Part shown: positions 32,744 to 40,517 of the stretch, one piece after another
How positions within the stretch are numbered: the stretch's first letter is position 1
Layout of the letters: each line of letters starts with the position of its first letter
Source of the DNA: Streptomyces umbrinus
Lineage (GTDB): Bacteria; Actinomycetota; Actinomycetes; Streptomycetales; Streptomycetaceae
DNA length: 64,000 nt
Direction: 5' to 3'
Assembly (NCBI RefSeq): GCF_030817415.1
Contig: NZ_JAUSZI010000002.1
Coordinates: forward strand, 4,092,001-4,156,000
Position numbers and translations under genes: made by a program
The notes under the pieces: model-generated
What the model was told of the DNA's origin: nothing
The model's database searches: none
What the model saw: only the letters and a program-made list of their open reading frames with translations

Positions 32744-34195
32744 CTAGACCGGCTGAGTGGGTCGGGCCGACCGGTCCAAGGGCAGGCGGAGTTCGAACAG
32801 GGCTCCGCCTGTCGGCGCGTCCCGGACGGTGAGTGATCCACCGTGCCGGACGGCGACGTCGCGGGCGATGGCGAGGCCGAGACCGGCTCCGCCGTCGTCG
32901 CGGGTACGGGCCTCGTCGAGCCGTACGAACCGCTCGAAGACCCGCTCGCGCTCGTCTGCGGGCACGCCCTCGCCGTCGTCCGCGACCCCGAGGACCGCCC
33001 ACTCCCCCGAGCGCCGCACGGTCACGGCGACCGAGGTCCGCGTGTGCCGCTGCGCGTTGTCCAGCAGATTGCCCAGCACGCGCGCCAGCTGCCCGCGCGA
33101 CCCTGCCACCTCGACGGACTCGGCGTCCACGGACACCTCGACCCGGTCCCCGACCCGCTGGCCCGCCTCCTCGCGGACGAACGCCGCCAGGTCCAGGGGC
33201 GCGTCCGCCGACCGCTCCCCCGCGTCCAGCCGGGCGAGCAGCAGCAGGTCGGCCGCCAGCCGCTGCAGCCGTACGGTGTCCTCGACGGCCCCGTCCACGT
33301 CCAGCAACTCCGGGTGCGCGGCGCCCACTTCGAGCTGGGTGCGCAGTGAGGCGATGGGGCTGCGCAGTTCGTGCGAGGCGTCGGCGACGAACGCGCGCTG
33401 GCGCTCCACCGAGGCCTCCAGAGCGGCGAGCGTCTCGTTCGTCGTACGGGCCAGGCGTGCGACCTCGTCGTGGGTGGCGGGCTCGGGGACGCGCCGCGAG
33501 AGATCCTCGGAGGCCGTGATGGCGGCCATCTCGGCACGGATCCCCTCAACGGGGCGCAGGGCCCGCCTGGTGACGACGTACGTCACCCCGCTGACCGTGA
33601 CCAGCAGCAGGGGCAGGCCGATCAGCATGGCCGTCAACGCCGTGCCGACGGCGCCCTGTTCGGCGGAGAGCGGAGCGCCCGCGTAGACGGTGAGCGGGAC
33701 ACCTCCCTTCGTGACCACGTCGACCCCGGCGAACCGGTAGTCGGCCGTCTCCCCCTCGACGGTCGCGGTGCCCTGGCCGTACCAGGTCTCGTCGGCGATG
33801 TCGCCGGCTTCGAGAGCGTCCTCCTCGTCGGCCAGCCCCTCGTCCGTGTCACCGGCGTCGTCATTGGCGACGGAGTTCAGTCGATCCGAGGCCCTGGCGG
33901 CCACGCTCATGCCCTCGACGTCCTCGCCGAAGGCGACGGCCTTCCCCTTCCGGTCCAGGACCTCGACAGGGTTCTCGTCGCCGTCCGGCAGGTCGAGATC
34001 GTTGTACGCGAGCCCGTTCGACAGTGCCGAGGCGGCGTTGCGGGCCACCGAGTCGGCCTCGGTGTCCGCCTGGCCGATGAGGCTGGCCCGCAGCGCGAGC
34101 AGCACGGCGGCTCCCGCGGCGACCAGGGCTATGGCGACGACGAGGGTCGCGGCGAGCGTGGCGCGGGCCCGTACCGATCGCATTCGCCGCCTCAC
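32744..34195 (-). CDS. Sensor histidine kinase (HAMP, HisKA type)
   Basis: A 483-residue membrane kinase. There is a first membrane helix at residues 10-30, an extracytoplasmic sensor region of about 150 residues rich in Asp and Glu, a second helix near 180-205, a HAMP linker, and then the phospho-acceptor motif FVADASHELRSPIASLRTQLE. The ATP-binding domain has NLLDNAQRH and the G2 box DDGGAGLGLAIA. GTG 34195 overlaps the regulator's stop and sits 8-9 bases after GGAG; ATG 34183 is an alternative. It should sense an envelope or cationic signal and phosphorylate the OmpR-type partner. Confidence 0.9.
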   Translation of the reverse strand: MRRRMRSVRARATLAATLVVAIALVAAGAAVLLALRASLIGQADTEADSVARNAASALSNGLAYNDLDLPDGDENPVEVLDRKGKAVAFGEDVEGMSVAARASDRLNSVANDDAGDTDEGLADEEDALEAGDIADETWYGQGTATVEGETADYRFAGVDVVTKGGVPLTVYAGAPLSAEQGAVGTALTAMLIGLPLLLVTVSGVTYVVTRRALRPVEGIRAEMAAITASEDLSRRVPEPATHDEVARLARTTNETLAALEASVERQRAFVADASHELRSPIASLRTQLEVGAAHPELLDVDGAVEDTVRLQRLAADLLLLARLDAGERSADAPLDLAAFVREEAGQRVGDRVEVSVDAESVEVAGSRGQLARVLGNLLDNAQRHTRTSVAVTVRRSGEWAVLGVADDGEGVPADERERVFERFVRLDEARTRDDGGAGLGLAIARDVAVRHGGSLTVRDAPTGGALFELRLPLDRSARPTQPV

Positions 34196-34860
34196 GCCCG
34201 TGCCTCCAGTCTGTATCCGGCCCCGCGTACGGTCCTGATCAGCTCCGGGCCGAGCTTGCGGCGCAGGGTGCTGATGTAGACCTCGACGATGTTCGGGTCG
34301 CCCTCGTATGCGAAGTCCCAGACGTGCTCCAGGATGTCGGCCTTCGACACGACCTCCCCGGCCCGCACGACGAGCTGCTCGAGGACGGAGAACTCCTTGG
34401 TGGTCAGGGTGATCTCGTCGTCCGCGAGGTACACGCGCCGGGCGGCGGTGTCGACCTTCAGGTGCCCGAACTCGTACACGGGCGAGGCCCCGCCCGACGG
34501 GCCGCGCCGCCGCAGGAGCGCCTTCACCCGGGCGACGAGGACGACGTAGGAGAACGGCTTGGTCAGATAGTCGTCGGCGCCCGTGTCGAGGCCCTCGGCC
34601 TCGTCGTACTCGCCGTCCTTGGCGGTGAGCATCAGGATCGGCACGTCGTGTCCCGCGGCGCGCAGGGCGCCGCACACGCGGTAGCCGTTCATCCCGGGCA
34701 GCATGATGTCGAGGACGACGAGGTCGTACGAGCCCTCGCCGGCCAGGTGCAGCCCCTCCAGGCCGTCGTGGACCACGTCCACGGCGTAGCCCTCGGCCGT
34801 CAGGCCCTTGGCGAGCGACAGGGCGAGCCGCTTTTCGTCCTCCACGATCAACAGGCGCAT
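34192..34860 (-). CDS. OmpR/PhoB-type response regulator
   Basis: A 222-residue regulator. The receiver has the acidic pocket EDE (residues 7-9), phospho-acceptor Asp51 (VVLDIMLP) and Lys in LTKPF near 100. The C-terminal winged helix runs from about residue 128 (FGHLKVDTAARRVYL) to EGDPNIVEVYISTLRRKLG and GAGYRLEA. It is coupled to the kinase gene by a 4-base overlap. CTTCAG direct repeats just upstream are candidate binding boxes shared with the divergent PepSY gene. Confidence 0.92.
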   Translation of the reverse strand: MRLLIVEDEKRLALSLAKGLTAEGYAVDVVHDGLEGLHLAGEGSYDLVVLDIMLPGMNGYRVCGALRAAGHDVPILMLTAKDGEYDEAEGLDTGADDYLTKPFSYVVLVARVKALLRRRGPSGGASPVYEFGHLKVDTAARRVYLADDEITLTTKEFSVLEQLVVRAGEVVSKADILEHVWDFAYEGDPNIVEVYISTLRRKLGPELIRTVRGAGYRLEARA

Positions 34861-34882
34861 GGGCCAAGAATCGCAAACCGAA

Positions 34883-34920
34883 CCTGAAGAAGCCTTCAGG
34901 AGGCTTCAGGTCCGCTTCAG
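34883..34920. promoter_or_regulatory. CTTCAG direct repeats between regulator and PepSY gene
   Basis: CTTCAG occurs at 34894, 34904 and 34915, that is, every 10-11 bases on one face of the helix. An inverted copy, CCTGAAG, is at 34883-34889. Tandem hexamers with helical spacing are the usual targets of OmpR-type regulators. The array lies 23 bases upstream of the regulator's ATG and about 110 bases upstream of the PepSY gene. Confidence 0.65.
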
Positions 34921-34996
34921 CGTCGGTCGGCCAGATTGGTTCCCGTCGACAGCAGACGAGGCGGACAAGCCACTGCAACCGGCGACAACATCCGTT

Positions 34997-35012
34997 ACTG
35001 GTTGCAACCAGT
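34997..35012. promoter_or_regulatory. Perfect palindrome ACTGGTTGCAACCAGT before the PepSY gene
   Basis: A 16-bp perfect dyad that ends 9 bases before the GGAGGA ribosome-binding site of the PepSY gene. A half-site-like CTGCAACCGG lies 20 bases further upstream. It may be an operator for a second regulator or a short hairpin in the leader. Confidence 0.5.
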
Positions 35013-35030
35013 CGAAATTCGGAGGATCCC

Positions 35031-35759
35031 ATGAAGCGCAACATCGTCATCGCCACCATCGCGGCCGCGGCCCTGATCGGCGGCGGCACCGCGACCGCCC
35101 TAGCGGTCTCGGGTGACGAAGAGGCGCCGGCGAAGAAGTCCAACGTGCAGGTGTCGAACGACGACACCGGCCGCGACGACGACGCCAATGTGAACGACAC
35201 CGACGACAACGACGCGGACGACAAGGCGGAGGACAAGGCCGACGCTGCCGAGGACCAGGCCGCGAAGGACACCGGCGAGGACGCCGAGGACAAGGCCGAG
35301 AACGCCACCGACGCCAAGGTCGCGAAGGTCGACGCCGCCGACGCGATCAAGGCGGCTCTGAAGAACACGGCCGGTACGGCGGTCTCGGCCGACCTGGACG
35401 ACGAGGGCACGAAGCACGTGTGGGACGTGGACGTCCTCACCGACGGCGGCACCTGGCACAGCGTCCAGGTCGACCCCGCCAACGGCAAGGTCGTCGGCTC
35501 CCACGTCGACCGGGACGACGACGGTGACGACGCCGCCGAGACCGCCCAGATCCGTGCCGCTCTGAAGGGCAGCTCCGTCACCGCCGCCGAGGCCGCGGAG
35601 GCCGGCGCCGCCAAGGGCACGGTGACCTCCGTCGACCTCGACGAGGAGAGCACGGACAAGGCCTGGGAGGTCGACACCACCGCCGCGAACGGCACCGGCA
35701 GCGACTGGAGGGTCGACCCCGACTCCGGCAAGGTCACGGCTGACCGCTCGAACGACTGA
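35031..35759 (+). CDS. Secreted PepSY-domain protein
   Basis: A 242-residue exported protein: signal peptide (residues 1-26, ATIAAAALIGGGTATALA), a very acidic Asp/Ala/Lys linker (residues 40-98) and two PepSY repeats (about 100-160 and 175-238), each ending in a WxxVDPxxGKV-like strand. PepSY domains often act as envelope inhibitors or signal modulators, and such proteins are frequent targets of the adjacent two-component system. ATG 35031 has a GGAGGA site. Placement divergent from the kinase-regulator pair supports a feedback role. Confidence 0.85.
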   Translation: MKRNIVIATIAAAALIGGGTATALAVSGDEEAPAKKSNVQVSNDDTGRDDDANVNDTDDNDADDKAEDKADAAEDQAAKDTGEDAEDKAENATDAKVAKVDAADAIKAALKNTAGTAVSADLDDEGTKHVWDVDVLTDGGTWHSVQVDPANGKVVGSHVDRDDDGDDAAETAQIRAALKGSSVTAAEAAEAGAAKGTVTSVDLDEESTDKAWEVDTTAANGTGSDWRVDPDSGKVTADRSND

Positions 35760-35788
35760 CGTCTCCTCCTCCCACCCCAGGGACCACA

Positions 35789-35820
35789 GGTAGGGGCACC
35801 CGGCACCGGGTGCCCTTACC
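35789..35820. terminator. Bidirectional terminator between PepSY and MFS genes
   Basis: GGTAGGGGCACCCGG (35789-35803) pairs with CCGGGTGCCCTTACC (35806-35820) with one G-T wobble. The right arm includes the stop codon of the minus-strand MFS gene. Confidence 0.75.
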
Positions 35821-37105
35821 GGCGTTCGCGGGCCTGTTCCGCCGCGCCGGCCTCCGTCTCCGCCTTCTGCTCCTCCTCGTGCTCCTGCTCCTGCTTCCGC
35901 TCCTGAGGCAGTGCGCGGGGGTACCGGGTTCCCACGCCGACGGCGACGGCCGCGAGCAGCGCCGCCCCGCCGGCCAGGGCGAATCCCGCCTCCAGGGGCA
36001 GACGGCCCACCAGTAGTCCCGCGGCCGCCGCACCCGTCGAAATGCCCGCGTTCACCGCGGTGTTGACCCAGGCACCGGCCTGGACCCGGGCGCCCGGCGC
36101 GGCGGACTCGTCGGCCACCAGATACGCGGTGGTGAGCGCCGGGGCGACGAAGAACCCGGCACACACGACGGCGGCGGTGAGCGTGGCGAGGCCCGGGGCG
36201 AACCCGGCGACGGCCAGGGCGAGGCCGAGGCCCGCCGTCAGCGCCGGCAGGCGCACCCGGGTTCCGGCGCGCCACTCGACCGCGCCGTACAGCAGCCCGC
36301 CCACCGCGCTCCCGGCCGACAGCGCGGCGAAGATCCACGCCACGGTGTCGTCCCCGTGGCCCCGCTGCCCGGCGAAGGCCAGCACGAGAAGGTCGACGCC
36401 GCCGAGCGCGAGCCCGACGCCCGCGGCCACGACGACGGGCCGGACGAGCCCGCGCTCGATCCGCGTCCGGGCCCGGACGCGGGAGGCCCGTACGGCGACG
36501 CTCTTCACCACGGGCGAGGTGACGAACGCCAGGGTGCCGATGCCCACCAGCAGGGCGCTGACGGCGACCCCCGCGGCCGGGGGCGCGAACCCCACGACCA
36601 CTCCCACCAGCAGCGGCCCCGAGACGAACAGCAGCTCCTCGGCGACGCCGTCCAGGCTGTACGCGCGCTGCAACAGCCGTCGGTCGGTGACGAGTTCACC
36701 CCAGACGGCCCGCATGGTGGGGCCGAGGGGCGGGGTGCACGCGCCCGCCGCGACGGCGACCGTGCCGAGGAGCGGCGCGGGTGCACCGGGGCGCCAGGTC
36801 GCCGCGGCGAGTGTGCCGAGCAGGCCCGCGTACAGCGCGGCCATCGGCAGCAGTGCGCGGCGCGGGCCGTGCCGGTCCACCAGGGCCGCCCTCAGGGGCG
36901 ACAGAAACACGCTCGCGGCGCCGAAGAGCGCCATGACGATGCCGGCCACGGCGTACGAGCCGGTGGCGCGGCTCACCGCCAGCATCACGGCCAGCGAGAC
37001 CATGCCGTACGAGAGCCTGCCGACGAGGGCGGCTGTGAAGGTGCGGGTGGCGTGGGGCGTGCGTAGTACCGCGGCGTACGAGGGCCGCGTTGAAGACGCA
37101 GACAT
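35816..37105 (-). CDS. MFS transporter
   Basis: A 429-residue major facilitator protein with about 12 hydrophobic segments. The start (YAAVLRTPHATRTFTAALVGRLSYGMVSLAVML) and the motif DRHGPRRALLP near residue 80 are typical of the Streptomyces sugar- or drug-efflux-like MFS group. The C-terminal tail is Glu/Gln/Lys-rich (residues 405-429) and may be a cytoplasmic coiled segment. ATG 37105 has a GAGGAAC site. No regulator is adjacent, and the substrate is unknown. Confidence 0.85.
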   Translation of the reverse strand: MSASSTRPSYAAVLRTPHATRTFTAALVGRLSYGMVSLAVMLAVSRATGSYAVAGIVMALFGAASVFLSPLRAALVDRHGPRRALLPMAALYAGLLGTLAAATWRPGAPAPLLGTVAVAAGACTPPLGPTMRAVWGELVTDRRLLQRAYSLDGVAEELLFVSGPLLVGVVVGFAPPAAGVAVSALLVGIGTLAFVTSPVVKSVAVRASRVRARTRIERGLVRPVVVAAGVGLALGGVDLLVLAFAGQRGHGDDTVAWIFAALSAGSAVGGLLYGAVEWRAGTRVRLPALTAGLGLALAVAGFAPGLATLTAAVVCAGFFVAPALTTAYLVADESAAPGARVQAGAWVNTAVNAGISTGAAAAGLLVGRLPLEAGFALAGGAALLAAVAVGVGTRYPRALPQERKQEQEHEEEQKAETEAGAAEQARERR

Positions 37106-37290
37106 GCGAAGGGTTCCTCAGAAAGAGGGCGCCGCCTGGGTGGGCGTGCGCCCGGGCAGCGGGGACGCCTGTGCTCCGCGACGGCTGCGCCTACCGCGCT
37201 GCCGATCGCGGGCCGGGACGGGCCCTATGCCAAGAGGAGGAACACGCCCCTGAAGTTACCAGCGCCCCCGGGCGACCAACAGGCCTTTTC

Positions 37291-37357
37291 TCGCCCCCGC
37301 CGCCCCTACCCTCCCCCACTCTCGGCTTCGCTCGAGCGGGGGGACCCCCATCGTCCC
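37291..37357. repeat. 67-bp dispersed repeat, copy B (inverted to copy A)
   Basis: Runs from TCGCCCCCGCCGCCCC to GACCCCCATCGTCCC. It is the reverse complement of 18355-18421 with a single mismatch (C for T in the CGCC-CTACC stretch). Confidence 0.85.
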
Positions 37358-37364
37358 TTACTCA

Positions 37365-37386
37365 GGGGCTCCGCCCCCGAACCCCC
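37365..37386. repeat. GGGGCTCCGCCCCC-type repeat, copy 2
   Basis: Identical over 22 bases to 18182-18203. It lies directly beside the 67-bp repeat in this place. Confidence 0.75.
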
Positions 37387-37394
37387 AAAAGACT

Positions 37395-37442
37395 GCGCAG
37401 TTCCCCGCGCCCCTAGGTTTTTAGGGGCGCGGGGAACTGCGC
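37395..37442. repeat. GGGGCGCGGGGAACTGCGC repeat, copy 6 (perfect hairpin)
   Basis: Two copies head to head give 21-bp perfect arms (37395-37415 and 37422-37442) with the loop GGTTTT. The right arm continues as GATCAGCC, the usual flank of this element. It is a probable bidirectional terminator between the MFS and meaB genes. Confidence 0.9.
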
Positions 37443-37507
37443 GATCAGCCACAGCCGGCCCGCACCCGAAATCACAACCCCACGGGGTCTGGGGCGAAGC
37501 CCCAGGG

Positions 37508-38464
37508 TCAGCCCTCTGTCAGGCCCTCCACCAGGGAGTCCGCCGCCCGGTACGGGTCCAGGTCGCCCGCGACGATTCGCTCGGCGAGGGCGCTGAGGCG
37601 GCGGTCGCCATGGAGGTCGGCGATCCGTTCGCGGAGGGCCGTGACGGCGATCGTCTCGACCTCACGGGAGGCCCGAGCGAGACGCCGCTCCAAGAGCACC
37701 CCCCGCTCCTCCATCCACGCCCGGTGCTTCTCGAGCGCCTCGACGACCTCGTCGATCCCTTCCTCCCGCGCAGCGACCGTCTTCACGATCGGCGGCCGCC
37801 AGTCCCCCGGCCCCCGGGACTCCCCGAGCCCCAGCATGTGGTTCAGCTCGCGGGCGGTCGCGTCCGCCCCGTCCCGGTCGGCCTTGTTGACCACGTACAC
37901 GTCACCGATCTCCAGGATCCCCGCCTTGGCGGCCTGGATGCCGTCGCCCATGCCGGGAGCCAGCAGCACCACACTCGTGTCGGCCTGCGACGCGATCTCG
38001 ACCTCGGACTGCCCGACGCCGACGGTCTCCACGAGGACGATGTCGCACCCGGCCGCGTCCAGCACCCGGATGGCCTGCGGGGCGGCCCAGGCGAGCCCGC
38101 CGAGATGCCCCCGTGTCGCCATGGAGCGGATGTAGACGCCGGGATCCGAGGCATGCTCCGACATCCGCACCCGGTCCCCGAGGAGCGCACCGCCCGAGAA
38201 GGGCGAGGACGGGTCGACGGCGAGGACACCGACTCGCCGGCCCTGCCGCCGGTAGGCCGTCACGAGCGCCGACGTGCACGTCGACTTACCGACACCGGGC
38301 GAGCCCGTGAGCCCCACGACGTACGCGTTGCCCGCGAGCGGCGCCAGTGCGGCCATGACCTCGCGGAGCTGCGGGGACGCCCCCTCCACCAGGGAGATCA
38401 ACCGGGCCACGGCCCGCGGCCGGCCTTCCCTGGCCTGGGTCACCAGCGAGGCGACGTCCTGCAT
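37508..38464 (-). CDS. meaB: MeaB-type GTPase chaperone of acyl-CoA mutase
   Basis: A 318-residue G3E GTPase that protects and gates cofactor loading of adenosylcobalamin-dependent mutases. Motifs: P-loop GSPGVGKS (54-61), the VDPSSPFSGGALLGDR switch region (83-98), ETVGVGQSE (146-154) and the guanine-specificity NKAD (193-196). ATG 38464 has GGAG 6 bases upstream and is preferred over ATG 38479, which has none. It lies 32 bases after the thiolase gene in the same direction. The mutase client could be IcmA in this window or the methylmalonyl-CoA mutase elsewhere. Confidence 0.92.
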   Translation of the reverse strand: MQDVASLVTQAREGRPRAVARLISLVEGASPQLREVMAALAPLAGNAYVVGLTGSPGVGKSTCTSALVTAYRRQGRRVGVLAVDPSSPFSGGALLGDRVRMSEHASDPGVYIRSMATRGHLGGLAWAAPQAIRVLDAAGCDIVLVETVGVGQSEVEIASQADTSVVLLAPGMGDGIQAAKAGILEIGDVYVVNKADRDGADATARELNHMLGLGESRGPGDWRPPIVKTVAAREEGIDEVVEALEKHRAWMEERGVLLERRLARASREVETIAVTALRERIADLHGDRRLSALAERIVAGDLDPYRAADSLVEGLTEG

Positions 38465-38496
38465 CACAGCTCCGTTCATCGGGCGGGAAACGCGCG

Positions 38497-39699
38497 TCAG
38501 ACCTTGGGTACCCGCACGATCAGCGCGTCACCCTGCCCGCCGCCACCGCACAGCGCCGCCGCGCCCACTCCGCCGCCCCGCCGCTTCAGTTCGAGGGCGA
38601 GGTGCAGTACGAGCCGGGCGCCGGACATGCCGATCGGGTGACCGAGGGCGATGGCACCGCCGTTGACGTTCACCTTTTCCGTGGACACCCCGAGGTCCTT
38701 CATTGACTGGACCGCGACGGCGGCGAAGGCTTCGTTGATCTCGATCAGGTCAAGATCCTCGACGCCGATGCCCTCCTTCTTGAGGGCGTGCTGGATCGCG
38801 TTCGACGGCTGCGACTGCAAAGAGTTGTCCGGTCCCGCGACGTTTCCGTGGGCGCCGATCTCCGCGATCCAGTCCAGGCCGAGCTCCAGGGCCTTGGCCT
38901 TGCTCATGACGACGACGGCGGCCGCCCCGTCGGAGATCTGCGAGGCCGAGCCGGCGGTGATCGTCCCGTCCTTCGCGAACGCGGGCCGCAGCTTGCCGAG
39001 CGACTCGGTGGTCGTCTCGCCGCGGATGCCCTCGTCCTTGCTGAAGACGACGGGCTCGCCCTTGCGCTGCGGAATCTCGACCGGGGTGATCTCGGCCTCG
39101 AAGAGGCCGTTCTTCTGCGCGGCGGCGGCCCGCTGGTGCGAGAGAGCGGAGAAATCGTCCTGCTCGGGCCGCAGGATGCCGAGGCGCGTGTTGTGCTTCT
39201 CGGTCGACTCACCCATGGCGATGTTCTCGAAGGCGTCGGTGAGCCCGTCGTACGCCATCGCGTCGAGCATCTCGATCGCGCCGTACTTGTAGCCCTCCCG
39301 GGACTTCGGGAGCAGGTGGGGAGCGTTGGTCATGGACTCCTGACCGCCCGCCACGATCACGTCGAACTCGCCGGCGCGGATCAACTGGTCGGCGAGCGCG
39401 ACGGCGTCGAGGCCCGACAGACAGACCTTGTTGATCGTGAGCGCCGGGACGCTCATCGGGATGCCCGCCTTGACCGCGGCCTGGCGTGCCGGGATCTGCC
39501 CTGCCCCGGCCTGGAGCACCTGACCCATGATCACGTACTGCACCTGGTCGCCGCCGATGCCCGCACGGTCGAGGGCGGCCTTGATCGCGAAACCACCGAG
39601 GTCGGCTCCGGAGAAGGACTTGAGAGAGCCGAGCAGCCGTCCCATCGGGGTGCGGGCACCCGCGACGATGACGGAGGTGGTGCTGTTCGTTCCAGACAT
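38497..39699 (-). CDS. Acetyl-CoA C-acetyltransferase (thiolase)
   Basis: Condenses or cleaves acetoacetyl-CoA. The 400-residue protein has the nucleophile Cys93 (NKVCLSGL), the catalytic His354 in [16 protein letters not shown] and Cys384 in CGGGGQGDA, so all active-site residues are present. ATG 39699 ([18 protein letters not shown]) fits the family start. The gene is divergent from mce and shares a transcription unit with meaB, linking it to C4 acyl-CoA metabolism together with the 3-hydroxybutyryl-CoA dehydrogenase at 56345. Confidence 0.93.
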   Translation of the reverse strand: MSGTNSTTSVIVAGARTPMGRLLGSLKSFSGADLGGFAIKAALDRAGIGGDQVQYVIMGQVLQAGAGQIPARQAAVKAGIPMSVPALTINKVCLSGLDAVALADQLIRAGEFDVIVAGGQESMTNAPHLLPKSREGYKYGAIEMLDAMAYDGLTDAFENIAMGESTEKHNTRLGILRPEQDDFSALSHQRAAAAQKNGLFEAEITPVEIPQRKGEPVVFSKDEGIRGETTTESLGKLRPAFAKDGTITAGSASQISDGAAAVVVMSKAKALELGLDWIAEIGAHGNVAGPDNSLQSQPSNAIQHALKKEGIGVEDLDLIEINEAFAAVAVQSMKDLGVSTEKVNVNGGAIALGHPIGMSGARLVLHLALELKRRGGGVGAAALCGGGGQGDALIVRVPKV

Positions 39700-39846
39700 G
39701 ATGAGCGATCCCCTTCCAGCTTGCACAGCTGAGGAGTGAACGAGGGTTTACTTGAAATGTACTGACCGGTACGCCACGCGTCATCCGGCGCGGTGTGTGA
39801 TCGCGCGCACGTTGCGTAACCGCTTCAGGAGCGCTGCACTGACACC

Positions 39847-40287
39847 ATGCTGACGCGAATCGACCACATCGGGATCGCCTGTTTCGACCTCGACACGACT
39901 GTCGAGTTCTACCGTGCGACGTACGGCTTCGAGGTCTTCCACACCGAGGTCAACGAGGAGCAGGGCGTGCGTGAGGCCATGCTCAAGATCAATGAGACAT
40001 CCGACGGGGGCGCCTCCTATCTCCAGCTCCTGGAACCCACCCGCGAGGACTCCGCCGTCGGGAAATGGCTGGCCAAGAACGGTGAGGGCGTGCACCACAT
40101 CGCTTTCGGTACGGCGGATGTGGACGCGGACGCGGCCGCCATCGGCGACAAGGGCGTACGCGTGCTGTACGACGAGCCGCGCAGGGGTTCGATGGGGTCG
40201 CGCATCACCTTTCTGCACCCCAAGGATTGCCATGGGGTCCTGACAGAACTGGTCACATCGGCGCCCGTTGAGTCACCTGAGCACTGA
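39847..40287 (+). CDS. mce: Methylmalonyl-CoA epimerase
   Basis: Interconverts (2R)- and (2S)-methylmalonyl-CoA, linking propionyl-CoA carboxylation to the mutase. The 146-residue VOC-fold protein has RIDHIGIAC at the start (His7), LQLLEP, EGVHHIAF (His83/His84) and a C-terminal Glu in LTELV, in keeping with metal ligands of the family. It is divergent from thiolase-meaB, so the B12-related genes share a regulatory region. The leader is short and without a clear ribosome-binding site. Confidence 0.93.
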   Translation: MLTRIDHIGIACFDLDTTVEFYRATYGFEVFHTEVNEEQGVREAMLKINETSDGGASYLQLLEPTREDSAVGKWLAKNGEGVHHIAFGTADVDADAAAIGDKGVRVLYDEPRRGSMGSRITFLHPKDCHGVLTELVTSAPVESPEH

Positions 40288-40517
40288 CCCGCGTACATAA
40301 GGGCCGGTAGGGTTGGGGACGGCCGCCGCTTCTTCGGGGCGGTCCGGGTCCTCATCGTCAGGATCCGAGGGCCGGGGTCCAGGTTTCGGGGGCGAGTGGC
40401 GGGGCAGCAGCGTGTGCTCCGCCGTTGATCTGACACCATTCCCCGGGGGCCCCGTTCGGCGGATGGACGGTGCTCGTTTGGAGAGACTTGCGACCAGGGG
40501 ACGGATGGGACCGCGCA

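Larger units (their letters stand above)
37106..37507. other. 402-base intergenic region with three repeat families
   Basis: No gene is seen. It contains the MFS promoter, the second copy of the 67-bp repeat (37291-37357), a GGGGCTCCGCCCCC element (37365-37386), a perfect hairpin of the GGGGCGCGGGGAACTGCGC repeat (37395-37442) and a small TGGGGCGAAGCCCCA dyad before the meaB stop. Confidence 0.8.
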
